A stretch of 64,000 bases of DNA from Anabaena cylindrica PCC 7122 (lineage in GTDB: Bacteria; Cyanobacteriota; Cyanobacteriia; Cyanobacteriales; Nostocaceae), in contig NC_019771.1 of assembly GCF_000317695.1 (NCBI RefSeq), positions 5,756,001-5,820,000 of the forward strand, given 5' to 3'. The notes beneath the pieces are model-generated. The model had not been told where the DNA came from, did no database searches, and worked only from the letters and a program-made list of their open reading frames with translations. The position numbers and the translations under genes were made by a program. The stretch's first letter is position 1; every line of letters starts with the position of its first letter. Shown here one piece after another: positions 8,954-16,926 of this stretch.

Positions 8954-9360
8954 AACACTATTTCCTCCTTGTTAATATCAAAAACTAATAATTTAATCTC
9001 ATAAGTTTGTAAAACAGTTTGAATGAAACTATCAGTAAAAAACTCTTGATATATATCTTGAGATATCGCTAAATATAATATTCTTTCAGGGTCTTGCTGT
9101 CCTAATGCTATCCTATAATTCAAAAATTGACCAATAGCTGTATGAAATTCAGAAATTGCTGAAAGTCCTATAAAACTTTTTACTTCCACCGCTATCTTTT
9201 GATGATCTTTTTCAGCGCCAATTAACTTTTCTGCACCCAAATCGATCCTAATCTTAACTAATGCTGTCAGTCGAAAATATAAAGGATCATCAGTAATTAA
9301 CCAACCATCTTTTTCTAAAGCTAACCTAACTGCATTGTGAAAAAAATCTTTCGCTGACAT
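8941..9360 (-). CDS. xisH: XisH-family protein, restriction-endonuclease fold, 139 aa
   Basis: It starts MSAKDFFHNAVRLALEKDGW and contains LITDDPLYFRL, RIDLGAEKLIGAEKDHQKIA, VEVKSFIGLSAISEFHTAIG and QFLNYRIAL. The Asp of RIDLGAE and the E-V-K of AVEVKSF match the D...ExK active-site layout of the PD-(D/E)XK superfamily, so a DNA-cleaving role is possible. It is the first gene of a two-gene operon with xisI. It is the intact counterpart of the xisH fragment at 5082-5163. Confidence 0.9.
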   Translation of the reverse strand: MSAKDFFHNAVRLALEKDGWLITDDPLYFRLTALVKIRIDLGAEKLIGAEKDHQKIAVEVKSFIGLSAISEFHTAIGQFLNYRIALGQQDPERILYLAISQDIYQEFFTDSFIQTVLQTYEIKLLVFDINKEEIVLWKP

Positions 9361-9426
9361 ACAAACTTACAATAACACCCTCCTCCCATTATATTCTCTC
9401 TCTGTGCCTCCGCGCCTCTGCGTGAG

Positions 9427-9457
9427 AAAAAAAGGGATAAGCAAAAAGCCTATCCCC
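9427..9457 (-). terminator. Intrinsic terminator of ahcY
   Basis: GGGATA (9434-9439) pairs with TATCCC (9451-9456); on the minus strand seven T follow (A-run 9427-9433). It sits 23 bases after the ahcY stop. Sequence and layout are almost the same as the xisI terminator at 8547-8578. Confidence 0.75.
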
Positions 9458-9479
9458 AAAAAATCAACTAATCAAAATA

Positions 9480-10757
9480 TCAAGTACCAGACTGCCAAGA
9501 ATTGATATAGTCAATTTGATCTGCTGTCAAACTATCAATGAAAATGCCCATAGCTTGCAACTTCAAACGAGCAATTTCTTCATCCACTTCTCTAGGAATA
9601 GAATGCAAACCAGCAGCTAAACTACCCTTATTCTTCACCAGGTATTCAACAGCCAAAGCTTGGTTAGCAAAACTCATATCCATAACTGCGCTAGGGTGTC
9701 CTTCAGCAGCAGCCAAATTAATCAAACGCCCTTCTCCCAGAACGACAACGGATTTACCATTTGTCAACTTATACTCTTGGGTGAAAGGACGGACATCCTT
9801 GATTTCCTTAGCATTAGCGGCTAAGTATTTCAAATCAAGTTCCAAATCAAAGTGACCAGAGTTACAAACGATCGCACCGTCTTTCATTACATCGAAGTGT
9901 TCACCCCGAACGACGTGCTTGTTACCTGTGACAGTAATGAAGATATCACCGTGAGGTGCTGCTTCCGCCATTGGTAGCACACGGAAACCATCCATAACGG
10001 CTTCAATTGCCTTGATGTGGTCAATTTCGGTAACGATGACGTTTGCACCCATCCCACGGGCGCGGAGGGCTGTACCCTTACCACACCAGCCATAACCGAC
10101 AACGACAATAGTTTTACCAGCTAACAAAATATTTGTAGCGCGGATAATTCCATCTAAGGTAGATTGACCAGTACCATAGCGGTTATCAAAGAAGTGCTTG
10201 GTGTCTGCGTCGTTGACGTTCATTGCGGGGAAGGTGAGAACGCCTTCGTTAAACATGGCACGTAACCGCACGATACCTGTGGTGGTTTCTTCGGTGCTAC
10301 CAATCAAATCAGCGATTTGGTTTTGACGATGTTGAACTAATTCTGCTACCACGTCGCTACCGTCATCAACAATGATGTTGGGGCGATGATCTAAGGCTAT
10401 TTGGACGTGGCGGCTATAGGTAGCGGCATCTTCGCCTTTTTGAGCAAATACGGAAATTTCATGATCAGCTACAAGACTGGCTGCTACGTCATCTTGAGTT
10501 GATAAAGGGTTACTAGCAATTAAAACTGCATCAGCACCACCGGCTTTAAGAGCGATCGCTAAATGTGCTGTTTCTGTGGTCACGTGGGCGCAAGCTGAAA
10601 TACGCAATCCAGCAAAGGGCTTTTCTTTCTCAAAGCGATCGCGGATTTGCTTCAATACAGGCATTTCTCGTCCAGCCCACTCAATCCGTTGTCTTCCCAA
10701 GGGAGCAAGGGCGAGGTCTTTAACCTCGTGCTTTAATCTGGGAGTAGTTGCGGTCAT
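9480..10757 (-). CDS. ahcY: Adenosylhomocysteinase
   Basis: This cytoplasmic, NAD-dependent enzyme splits S-adenosylhomocysteine into adenosine and homocysteine, clearing the inhibitor left by methyltransferases. The 425 residues match the usual bacterial length. Visible landmarks are SACAHVTTETAHL in the substrate domain, DDGSDVV, TTTGIVRL, the NAD-binding GYGWCGKG at about 221-228, and the C-terminal GEGRLINLAAAEGHPS. The last residues (QIDYINSW) form the usual dimer tail. It is a single-gene unit with its own terminator. I see no S-adenosylhomocysteine riboswitch upstream. Confidence 0.97.
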   Translation of the reverse strand: MTATTPRLKHEVKDLALAPLGRQRIEWAGREMPVLKQIRDRFEKEKPFAGLRISACAHVTTETAHLAIALKAGGADAVLIASNPLSTQDDVAASLVADHEISVFAQKGEDAATYSRHVQIALDHRPNIIVDDGSDVVAELVQHRQNQIADLIGSTEETTTGIVRLRAMFNEGVLTFPAMNVNDADTKHFFDNRYGTGQSTLDGIIRATNILLAGKTIVVVGYGWCGKGTALRARGMGANVIVTEIDHIKAIEAVMDGFRVLPMAEAAPHGDIFITVTGNKHVVRGEHFDVMKDGAIVCNSGHFDLELDLKYLAANAKEIKDVRPFTQEYKLTNGKSVVVLGEGRLINLAAAEGHPSAVMDMSFANQALAVEYLVKNKGSLAAGLHSIPREVDEEIARLKLQAMGIFIDSLTADQIDYINSWQSGT

Positions 10758-11124
10758 TCAAATTATCCTCTAAAAAAGAAAAAAGGTGCTTATACCTTTA
10801 CGTACTTTAATAGATTATTTCACGAGTAGCCATATTTGCCGTTAATTAGCAATCAGCTAGTCAATAAGTCCTCAGCACTAGCTTCACCTTGGATATGAGC
10901 AATATCAACGCCCTATCTAGCTTTTTTCTTTTTCATCTTTCTCTGGTAAGAGTATTATCGACGTTGACTTTTAGTTTTGAATTAATTCAACCCTAAATAT
11001 GATCTGTCTAAAGATAGACAATAACCAAAAAAGTGCAAATATCATCATCTTTAGGTCAATATTAAACCTTAGATAGGTACATTTACTCAACTTTTTTGGT
11101 AGAAAATAACTATCGAAATACTCA
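10758..11124. other. Divergent promoter region between ahcY and the MscS gene
   Basis: About 367 bases between oppositely directed genes, with no frame worth calling. It must contain promoters for both. No riboswitch or protein-binding palindrome could be identified with confidence. Confidence 0.4.
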
Positions 11125-11154
11125 ATGATAGATTTTGCTCAAGGAGGTTTTGGA

Positions 11155-12792
11155 TTGCGTTTAAAATTTTTGGCGATTGCAGGTTCAATGGTTATTACTA
11201 TTGTCTCTGTACCAAAAGCTACAGCCCAGATTCCTCTTTTGCCTTACTTACCAAATCCTAGTAGTGTAAATAATACTTCCGAAAACACAATCGTTTCAGA
11301 ATGGGTTTATTTAGATGGTCGTCCTCTATTTCAGATCGCTGCATCAAAAACCGATGTTTCAGAACGTTTGCAAAATATCCAGCTTAATTTGCAGGAAATT
11401 AGCCAGGATTACTTTTATTCATCGACACAAAAACTTAATGTGCAGGTTCGCAAACTCAGGGATTTGCCAGTAATTTATGTCAATGAAAAATACTTGATGA
11501 CGGTTAATTCCGATGATGCTAAATTACGTCAGGTAGATTCTTTAACACTCACTAATCAAATTGCTGAAGATTTACAAAAAGAGTTAGAACTGGCTAAAAA
11601 AGAACGCCAAACTTCATCTTTAATCGGTCAAGGTAAAATTGCAGGTAGTCTTGCTTTAGCAATGCTTTTGACAAGTTTACTAATATATCGTTATCAACGC
11701 CGGTTTAAAAAAGATGATGTAGAAGCGGTTTCACCAACCAACGAAATAGAACAACCGATTACAACCCAACTCAATCAACAGCAACATCAGCATTTAGCAG
11801 AAGTTCAAAAAAGACTCTTTCAATTAACTCAAACGGGGATTTGGGGTGGTGGAAGTTTTATCGTTTTGGGTCTGTTTCCCTACACACGAGCATTACAATT
11901 AGGTATCCTCGCAGCTGCCCAAATTCCTTTAAAAGTAGGTATTGTAGTATTAGGAACCTACGTAGCAATTCGGTTTAGTTATGCCCTGATTGATAAATTT
12001 ACTACAACTTTAATCAGTGGTGGTGTTTTATTAAACTCAGAAACTTCTGAACGGATGCAACTGCGAGTTTCCACATTTTCAGGAGTGACAAAAAGTATTA
12101 CTACCTTGATTTGGATGGGAGTTGGTATTTTACTCACCCTCATTGCATTGGGTATAGATATAGTTCCTTTATTAGCAGGTGCTGGTTTAATTGGTGTAGC
12201 TGTATCCCTCGCTTCTCAGAACTTAATTAAAGATGCTATTAATGGCTTTTTAATTATCCTCGAAGATCAATATGCCCTTGGTGATGTCATTAATGTAGGA
12301 GATGTGGGCGGTTTAGTAGAAAATCTCAATTTGCGAATGACTCAAGTCCGGGACGCAGAAGGACGTTTGATTACAATTCCCAACAGCGAAGTTAAAATAG
12401 TAGCCAATCTTTCTAGTCGTTGGTCACGGGCTGATTTAACTATTCCAGTTTCCTACCAAGCCAATATTGATGAAGCTTTGCAGTTAATCGAAGACGTGGC
12501 TGTGAAAATGAATCAAGAACCCTTTTGGAAGCGGCAAATTATCGAAAAGCCGAGTATTTTGGGAATTGATAATTTTAGCGATCGCGGTATGATGATTCGC
12601 GTATGGATTAAAACCCAGCCCCTCAAGCAATGGGATGTAGCGCGAGAATATCGTCGTCGTCTCAAAATTGCCTTAGACCAAGCCGATATTTCCATTCCAA
12701 TACCACAACAAGCAATTTGGATCAATGATTCTCACTTGTTAAATTATGAAGGTAATAGCGCATCTAGTCCTGAAGTAGGTAGACATCTTTAA
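11155..12792 (+). CDS. MscS-family mechanosensitive channel with signal peptide, about 545 aa
   Basis: An in-frame ATG lies at 11125, but AAGGAGG at 11140-11146 sits seven bases before a TTG at 11155, and that start yields a clean signal peptide (LRLKFLAIAGSMVITIVSVP, cleavage after ATAQ). I therefore favour TTG 11155. A periplasmic domain of about 130 residues with QLNLQEISQDYFYS follows. Hydrophobic segments follow near 165, 235, 265 and 315. Next comes the MscS pore helix (LLAGAGLIGVAVSLASQNLI) and beta domain (ALGDVINVGDVGGLVENLNL). MscS channels open under membrane tension to release osmolytes on osmotic downshock; the larger periplasmic part may tune gating. Confidence 0.88.
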   Translation: MRLKFLAIAGSMVITIVSVPKATAQIPLLPYLPNPSSVNNTSENTIVSEWVYLDGRPLFQIAASKTDVSERLQNIQLNLQEISQDYFYSSTQKLNVQVRKLRDLPVIYVNEKYLMTVNSDDAKLRQVDSLTLTNQIAEDLQKELELAKKERQTSSLIGQGKIAGSLALAMLLTSLLIYRYQRRFKKDDVEAVSPTNEIEQPITTQLNQQQHQHLAEVQKRLFQLTQTGIWGGGSFIVLGLFPYTRALQLGILAAAQIPLKVGIVVLGTYVAIRFSYALIDKFTTTLISGGVLLNSETSERMQLRVSTFSGVTKSITTLIWMGVGILLTLIALGIDIVPLLAGAGLIGVAVSLASQNLIKDAINGFLIILEDQYALGDVINVGDVGGLVENLNLRMTQVRDAEGRLITIPNSEVKIVANLSSRWSRADLTIPVSYQANIDEALQLIEDVAVKMNQEPFWKRQIIEKPSILGIDNFSDRGMMIRVWIKTQPLKQWDVAREYRRRLKIALDQADISIPIPQQAIWINDSHLLNYEGNSASSPEVGRHL

Positions 12793-12834
12793 ATCACCAA
12801 TCCCCTGGAAGCGCAGGGCTGTTTCATTACCTCG

Positions 12835-12855
12835 TTCCTAGTCTCTGACTAGGAA
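12835..12855. repeat. Short palindromic repeat
   Basis: TTCCTAG (12835-12841) and CTAGGAA (12849-12855) form a perfect 7-bp stem around a 7-nt loop. Similar TCCTAG...CTAGGA units are common intergenic repeats in this group. No T-run follows, so it is not called a terminator. Confidence 0.4.
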
Positions 12856-12935
12856 TGCTATCACAAAGGCTCCGCCTCCACTCTCATTAGTAGCACAGCA
12901 TGGCTATAAACATGGGCAGAGTCTTCTAAAAGAAT

Positions 12936-13108
12936 GTTTGAAAAGTAGTTGCTGATGTATTAAAAACTTTAGATCCTCCTAAATCCTCCTTTTTAAGGAG
13001 GACTTTGACTCTAATTACCCCCCTTGTTAAAAAGTGTTAAAGGGGAATAGCTTCGCCATGTAAGCCATCAGCAAGTGTCTAAAATCACCACCCAAAAACT
13101 TTTCAAAC
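12936..13108. repeat. MITE-like element with 11-bp terminal inverted repeats
   Basis: GTTTGAAAAGT (12936-12946) is the exact inverse of ACTTTTCAAAC (13098-13108), and the similarity continues inward through TTGCTGATG/CATCAGCAA (12949-12957 and 13066-13074). The 173-bp interior has no open frame and contains AATCCTCC...GGAGGACTTTGA, a block repeated at 2905-2950. It looks like a non-autonomous transposon. Its right end lies only a few bases from the stop codon of the gene at 13115. Confidence 0.6.
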
Positions 13109-13114
13109 ACCCTC

Positions 13115-13444
13115 TTACCACCAAACTCGATTTCCGTCTTCATCTACTCGCGCTTGACGAATTATATCAGAAATTTCTTCTGCATCTTTGACATGGTGAA
13201 GTGCTTTTTGCTCACCTTCAGGAGTTTCAACAACAAAATAAGTGGGAACTGTAATATGATCGCCTGTAATATCCGGTGAGTCTACAGCAATTTGTTGAGA
13301 TTTTTCTGCAATTGATTGCGGTTCCTCAGCAATTCTATCCCCAGGATTAGCAGTTAATTTCTTTTTTTTGACATTTAGTTCTTTTTTAGAAAAGCTATCT
13401 TTATCTACTGGCTGATTAATTTGTTTATCTTGATGATCAGTCAT
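13115..13444 (-). CDS. Small charged hypothetical protein, 109 aa
   Basis: The ATG at 13444 (MTDHQDKQINQPVDKDSFSK) is chosen over a TTG four codons upstream. The first 70 residues are polar and probably disordered (KKELNVKKKKLTANPGD, then Q/S/E-rich). The C-terminal 40 (TYFVVETPEGEQKALHHVKD, AEEISDIIRQARVDED) look like a small compact alpha/beta unit. No family recognised. The stop lies right beside the MITE-like element at 12936-13108, so the present C-terminus (GNRVWW) may be affected by that insertion. Confidence 0.6.
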   Translation of the reverse strand: MTDHQDKQINQPVDKDSFSKKELNVKKKKLTANPGDRIAEEPQSIAEKSQQIAVDSPDITGDHITVPTYFVVETPEGEQKALHHVKDAEEISDIIRQARVDEDGNRVWW

Positions 13445-13619
13445 GGGTTTTACCAAAATAAAATTTTTGCTATCACTAATATCAATTTAAACAATCAAAT
13501 TCATAAGTCGCTCTTTCTTAGGAAAGAGTTTAAGAACGAAATTAAAATTTGGACTCAGACTAAAGTTAGAGACGGGAGCATCCCAGTCAGGTGAGCCATC
13601 AAGACTCACCCCAATTACA

Positions 13620-16250
13620 TTATACTAAAGCTGCCTGTTCCTCCTTACTAATCACCCTACCCTCATCTTCAAAACCGGCAATTTGATCAAAGTTCAAATA
13701 GCGATACAAATCATCAGCGAAAGGATGTATTCTTTCGGCGACAATATCCAAATATTCCTGCACATTAGGAAGTCTTCCCAATAACGCACAAACTGCTGCT
13801 AATTCTGCCGAACCTAAATACACTTGTGCGCCTTTTCCCATGCGATTATTGAAGTTACGAGTCGAGGTAGAAAACACCGTTGTATTATCATCAACTCGCG
13901 CCTGATTTCCCATACATAAACTGCATCCAGGTATCTCAGTTCTTGCATTTGCAGCTACGAAAACATTATAAACACCTTCTGCTTTTAATTGGTGTTCGTC
14001 CATACGAGTTGGAGGCGCTATCCACAAACGAGCTTTCACCTCACCTGCACCTTCTAAAACCTTTGCAGTTGCCCGATAATGTCCGATATTTGTCATACAA
14101 GAACCAACAAATACTTCTTGTACTGGATCATTAGCAACTTCTGATAATAACTTAACATTATCTGGGTCATTGGGAGCAGCAACAATGGGTTCTTTGATTT
14201 CACTTAAATCAATTTCAATTATTTCTGCATATTCGGCATCTGTGTCGGCAGATAATAATACAGGATTTGCTAACCATTCTTCCATTTTTGCCACTCGGCG
14301 CATAATGGTTCGCTCATCATGATAACCCCGTGCTACCATGTTTGTTAACAAAGCAATATTGGAACGCAGATATTCGGCGACTGTCTCTTCACTCAATTTA
14401 ATTGTACAACCTGCACAAGAACGTTCTGCGGAAGCATCGGTTAATTCAAAAGCTTGTTCTACTTTCAAATCTGGTAAACCTTCAATTTCCAAAATCTTGC
14501 CAGAGAAGATGTTTTTTTTGTTCTGCTTCTCTACAGTTAATAATCCTTTTTGCATAGCAACATAAGGAATTGCATTCACAACATCCCTCAGTGTTATTCC
14601 TGGCTGCAATTCTCCTTTAAATCTGACTAAAACTGATTCGGGCATATCTAAAGGCATGACACCCAATGCACCAGCAAACGCAACTAAACCAGAACCAGCA
14701 GGGAAGGATATACCCAAGGGGAAGCGAGTATGTGAGTCTCCACCTGTTCCCACTGTATCCGGTAATAACATCCGGTTTAACCAGGAGTGAATGATACCAT
14801 CACCAGGACGCAAGGCGACACCGGCACGTTGGGCGAAAAAGTCGGGTAGTTCTTGATGGGTTTTGATATCTACTGGTTTGGGATATGCGGCTGTGTGACA
14901 GAAGCTTTGCATTACTAAGTCTGCACTGAAACCTAAACAAGCGAGTTCTTTTAATTCATCCCTTGTCATTGGCCCTGTGGTGTCCTGAGAACCGACTGTA
15001 GTCATGATTGGTTCGCAAGATGTCCCTGGACGTACTCCTGGTAAACCGCAGGCTTTTCCGACCATTTTCTGCGCCAATGTGTAGCCTTTTCCGGTGTCGG
15101 CTGGGGCTTGGGGACGAATAAATAAGTTACTTGGTTCTAAGCCTAATGCTTGACGGGTTTTGTCGGTGAGGGTACGTCCAATTAGTAAGGGAATACGTCC
15201 ACCGGCGCGAACTTCGTCCAAAATTGTGTCAGGTTTGAGGCTGAAGGTGGAAATTACTTCTCCTGCGGCGTTGGTAACTTCGCCTTTGTAGGGATAAATG
15301 GTGATTATGTCACCGGTTTCCATTTTGGTGACATCGCATTGTATGGGTAATGCACCGGCATCTTCGGCTGTGTTAAAAAAGATGGGAGCGATCGCACTTC
15401 CTAATATATAACCCCCAGCCCGTTTGTTGGGAACAAAGGGTATATCATTTCCCAAATGCCATAATACAGAGTTAATTGCAGACTTACGGGAAGAACCTGT
15501 ACCGACAACATCACCAACGTAAGCAACGGGAAATCCTTTTTTCTTCAACTCTGCAATGGTTTCTAAACTTCCTGGTTGACGAGTTTCTAACATCGCCAAA
15601 GCGTGCAAAGGGATATCCGGGCGAGTTGTGGCGTGGGTTGCGGGTGATAAATCGTCGGTATTGGTTTCCCCAGGAACTTTAAACACGGTAACGGTGATAG
15701 CTTCTGGTAATGTGGGACGGGAGAGAAACCACTCTGCTTCTGCCCAAGAGTTGATCACTCTTTTAGCGTAGGGGTTGGTTTTCGATAATTCCAAAACATC
15801 ATGGAAAGCATCATACACCAACAAAATTCTGCTGAGTGAAGAAGCTGCGTAGGCGGCTATTTGTTCTCTTCCTTCCCCTTTCATGACCAAGGGTGTTTCT
15901 GAAGATGTTGATACAGATGTGGTGGAAACTTGGAGTAAATCAATTAAGGACTGTACATTGTAACCGCCTATCATTGTTCCCAGCAATTCCACTGCGTCTA
16001 TTGGTGAAACCAAGGGACTGGTTATTTCCTCTTTCGCAATAGCAGTGAGAAACCCAGCTTTTACATAGGCTGCTTGGTCTACACCGGGGGGAATGCGATC
16101 GCGCAATAAATTTAATAATAACTCTTCTTCGCCCTTTGGTGGATTTTTCAGTAATTCACACAACTCTGATGTTTGTTGTGCGTCTAACGGTAAAGGGGGA
16201 ATATCCAGTTGGGCGCGTTCTTGGGTGTGTTGTTGATATTTTGCTAACAT
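13620..16250 (-). CDS. acnB: Aconitate hydratase B
   Basis: AcnB interconverts citrate and isocitrate through aconitate in the cytoplasmic TCA pathway, and in many bacteria also acts on 2-methylisocitrate. The 876 residues match the family. The N-terminal HEAT-like domain (MLAKYQQHTQERAQLDIPPL) marks type B rather than type A. The three [4Fe-4S] cysteines are seen in GSCMTNIGHYRA and in PGCSLCMGNQARV. Substrate-loop motifs include GTGSSRKSAINSVLW and GGDSHTRFPLGISFP. It is a single-gene transcription unit. In cyanobacteria this step feeds 2-oxoglutarate synthesis and hence nitrogen sensing. Confidence 0.97.
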   Translation of the reverse strand: MLAKYQQHTQERAQLDIPPLPLDAQQTSELCELLKNPPKGEEELLLNLLRDRIPPGVDQAAYVKAGFLTAIAKEEITSPLVSPIDAVELLGTMIGGYNVQSLIDLLQVSTTSVSTSSETPLVMKGEGREQIAAYAASSLSRILLVYDAFHDVLELSKTNPYAKRVINSWAEAEWFLSRPTLPEAITVTVFKVPGETNTDDLSPATHATTRPDIPLHALAMLETRQPGSLETIAELKKKGFPVAYVGDVVGTGSSRKSAINSVLWHLGNDIPFVPNKRAGGYILGSAIAPIFFNTAEDAGALPIQCDVTKMETGDIITIYPYKGEVTNAAGEVISTFSLKPDTILDEVRAGGRIPLLIGRTLTDKTRQALGLEPSNLFIRPQAPADTGKGYTLAQKMVGKACGLPGVRPGTSCEPIMTTVGSQDTTGPMTRDELKELACLGFSADLVMQSFCHTAAYPKPVDIKTHQELPDFFAQRAGVALRPGDGIIHSWLNRMLLPDTVGTGGDSHTRFPLGISFPAGSGLVAFAGALGVMPLDMPESVLVRFKGELQPGITLRDVVNAIPYVAMQKGLLTVEKQNKKNIFSGKILEIEGLPDLKVEQAFELTDASAERSCAGCTIKLSEETVAEYLRSNIALLTNMVARGYHDERTIMRRVAKMEEWLANPVLLSADTDAEYAEIIEIDLSEIKEPIVAAPNDPDNVKLLSEVANDPVQEVFVGSCMTNIGHYRATAKVLEGAGEVKARLWIAPPTRMDEHQLKAEGVYNVFVAANARTEIPGCSLCMGNQARVDDNTTVFSTSTRNFNNRMGKGAQVYLGSAELAAVCALLGRLPNVQEYLDIVAERIHPFADDLYRYLNFDQIAGFEDEGRVISKEEQAALV

Positions 16251-16396
16251 GATTTAGCCTTTTTCCTGCTATGTTTTGTTTTCTTTATTTTATTGTAAGG
16301 GAATTGTTACAGGAGTTACTGGTAAACGAATTTGTCAGAAACAAACAATTTATAGATTATTATTTTTAATAGAATCTTTATTCTATGTAATTTACT

Positions 16397-16613
16397 ATGG
16401 TTTCAAAACAAATAATTCAAGAAAAATTAGAAAGTTTAACAGAAGAACAACTTAATCAAGTTTATGATGTGATTGAACAATTAAGTATTGCAGAAAATAT
16501 CATTAAAAAAACCTATTTTAATGTCTAAATTACGAAAAATTTCTATTGATGCTCCCGAAGATTATTCGGTTAAAATTGCGATTAGTTTTGGGAGAGATAT
16601 AGATGAGGACTAA
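16397..16613 (+). pseudogene. Antitoxin-like gene split by a frameshift in a poly-A run
   Basis: From ATG 16397 the frame gives MVSKQIIQEKLESLTEEQLN, QVYDVIEQLSIAENIIKK and then stops at 16528. The +1 frame continues KPILMSKLRKISIDAPED, YSVKIAISFGRDIDED and stops at 16613. Joining them at the seven-A run (16504-16511) restores one protein of about 70 residues of the kind that precedes PIN toxins. The two halves are therefore one gene broken by a one-base indel. It could instead be read as two tiny genes, or slippage in the A-run could still yield some full-length product. Confidence 0.6.
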
Positions 16614-16671
16614 AATTTTCGTAGATACTTGGTTTTTTGTTGTTTTAATCAATAGGAGTTGTGAACAATGA
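16603..16671 (+). pseudogene. PIN-domain toxin, truncated after 22 codons
   Basis: The ATG overlaps the antitoxin-like end. MRTKIFVDTWFFVVLIN is the typical first strand of a PIN nuclease (catalytic Asp at position 8), but the frame then reads RSCEQ and stops at 16671 where another antitoxin-like gene starts. Only the first of the usual four acidic residues is left, so no activity is expected. Confidence 0.55.
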
Positions 16672-16835
16672 AGGTGAGAAAGGAAGAAATTAAAGCCATG
16701 ATTCTACAATTTCCTGTATAAGAAATTAATGAATTAATGGAAGAAATTAGGAAGGCTTTGGAAATGAGAGAGTTTATGAAATTAGCAGAAACAGGATTTA
16801 CATAATGGTATGACCCAGAAGAGGATATTTGTTAA
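16668..16835 (+). pseudogene. Second antitoxin-like gene with two in-frame stops
   Basis: From ATG 16668: MKVRKEEIKAMILQFPV, stop, EINELMEEIRKALEMREFMK, LAETGFT, stop, WYDPEEDIC, stop at 16835. The reading stays coherent across both stops. The pattern resembles small helical antitoxins ending LAETGFxEWYDPEED. The stops probably replace Ser or Gln and Glu codons. It directly overlaps the end of the PIN fragment, so 16397-16835 is a compact heap of dead toxin-antitoxin modules. Confidence 0.55.
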
Positions 16836-16926
16836 TCGAATTATTTTTTTAACAATAATTCTACTTTAAAATATATTTTCAGACTACAATAAACATACCA
16901 TATAAAGAGAGAAAATAAATTAATAT

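Noticed and set aside
9887..10108. Frames opposite or inside ahcY, acnB, leuA, secA and the kinases
   Set aside because: They are shadows of strongly coding genes on another frame, without ribosome sites or family motifs.
10758..11124. Possible S-adenosylhomocysteine riboswitch upstream of ahcY
   Set aside because: No matching conserved core or pseudoknot could be drawn; the class is mostly known from other phyla.
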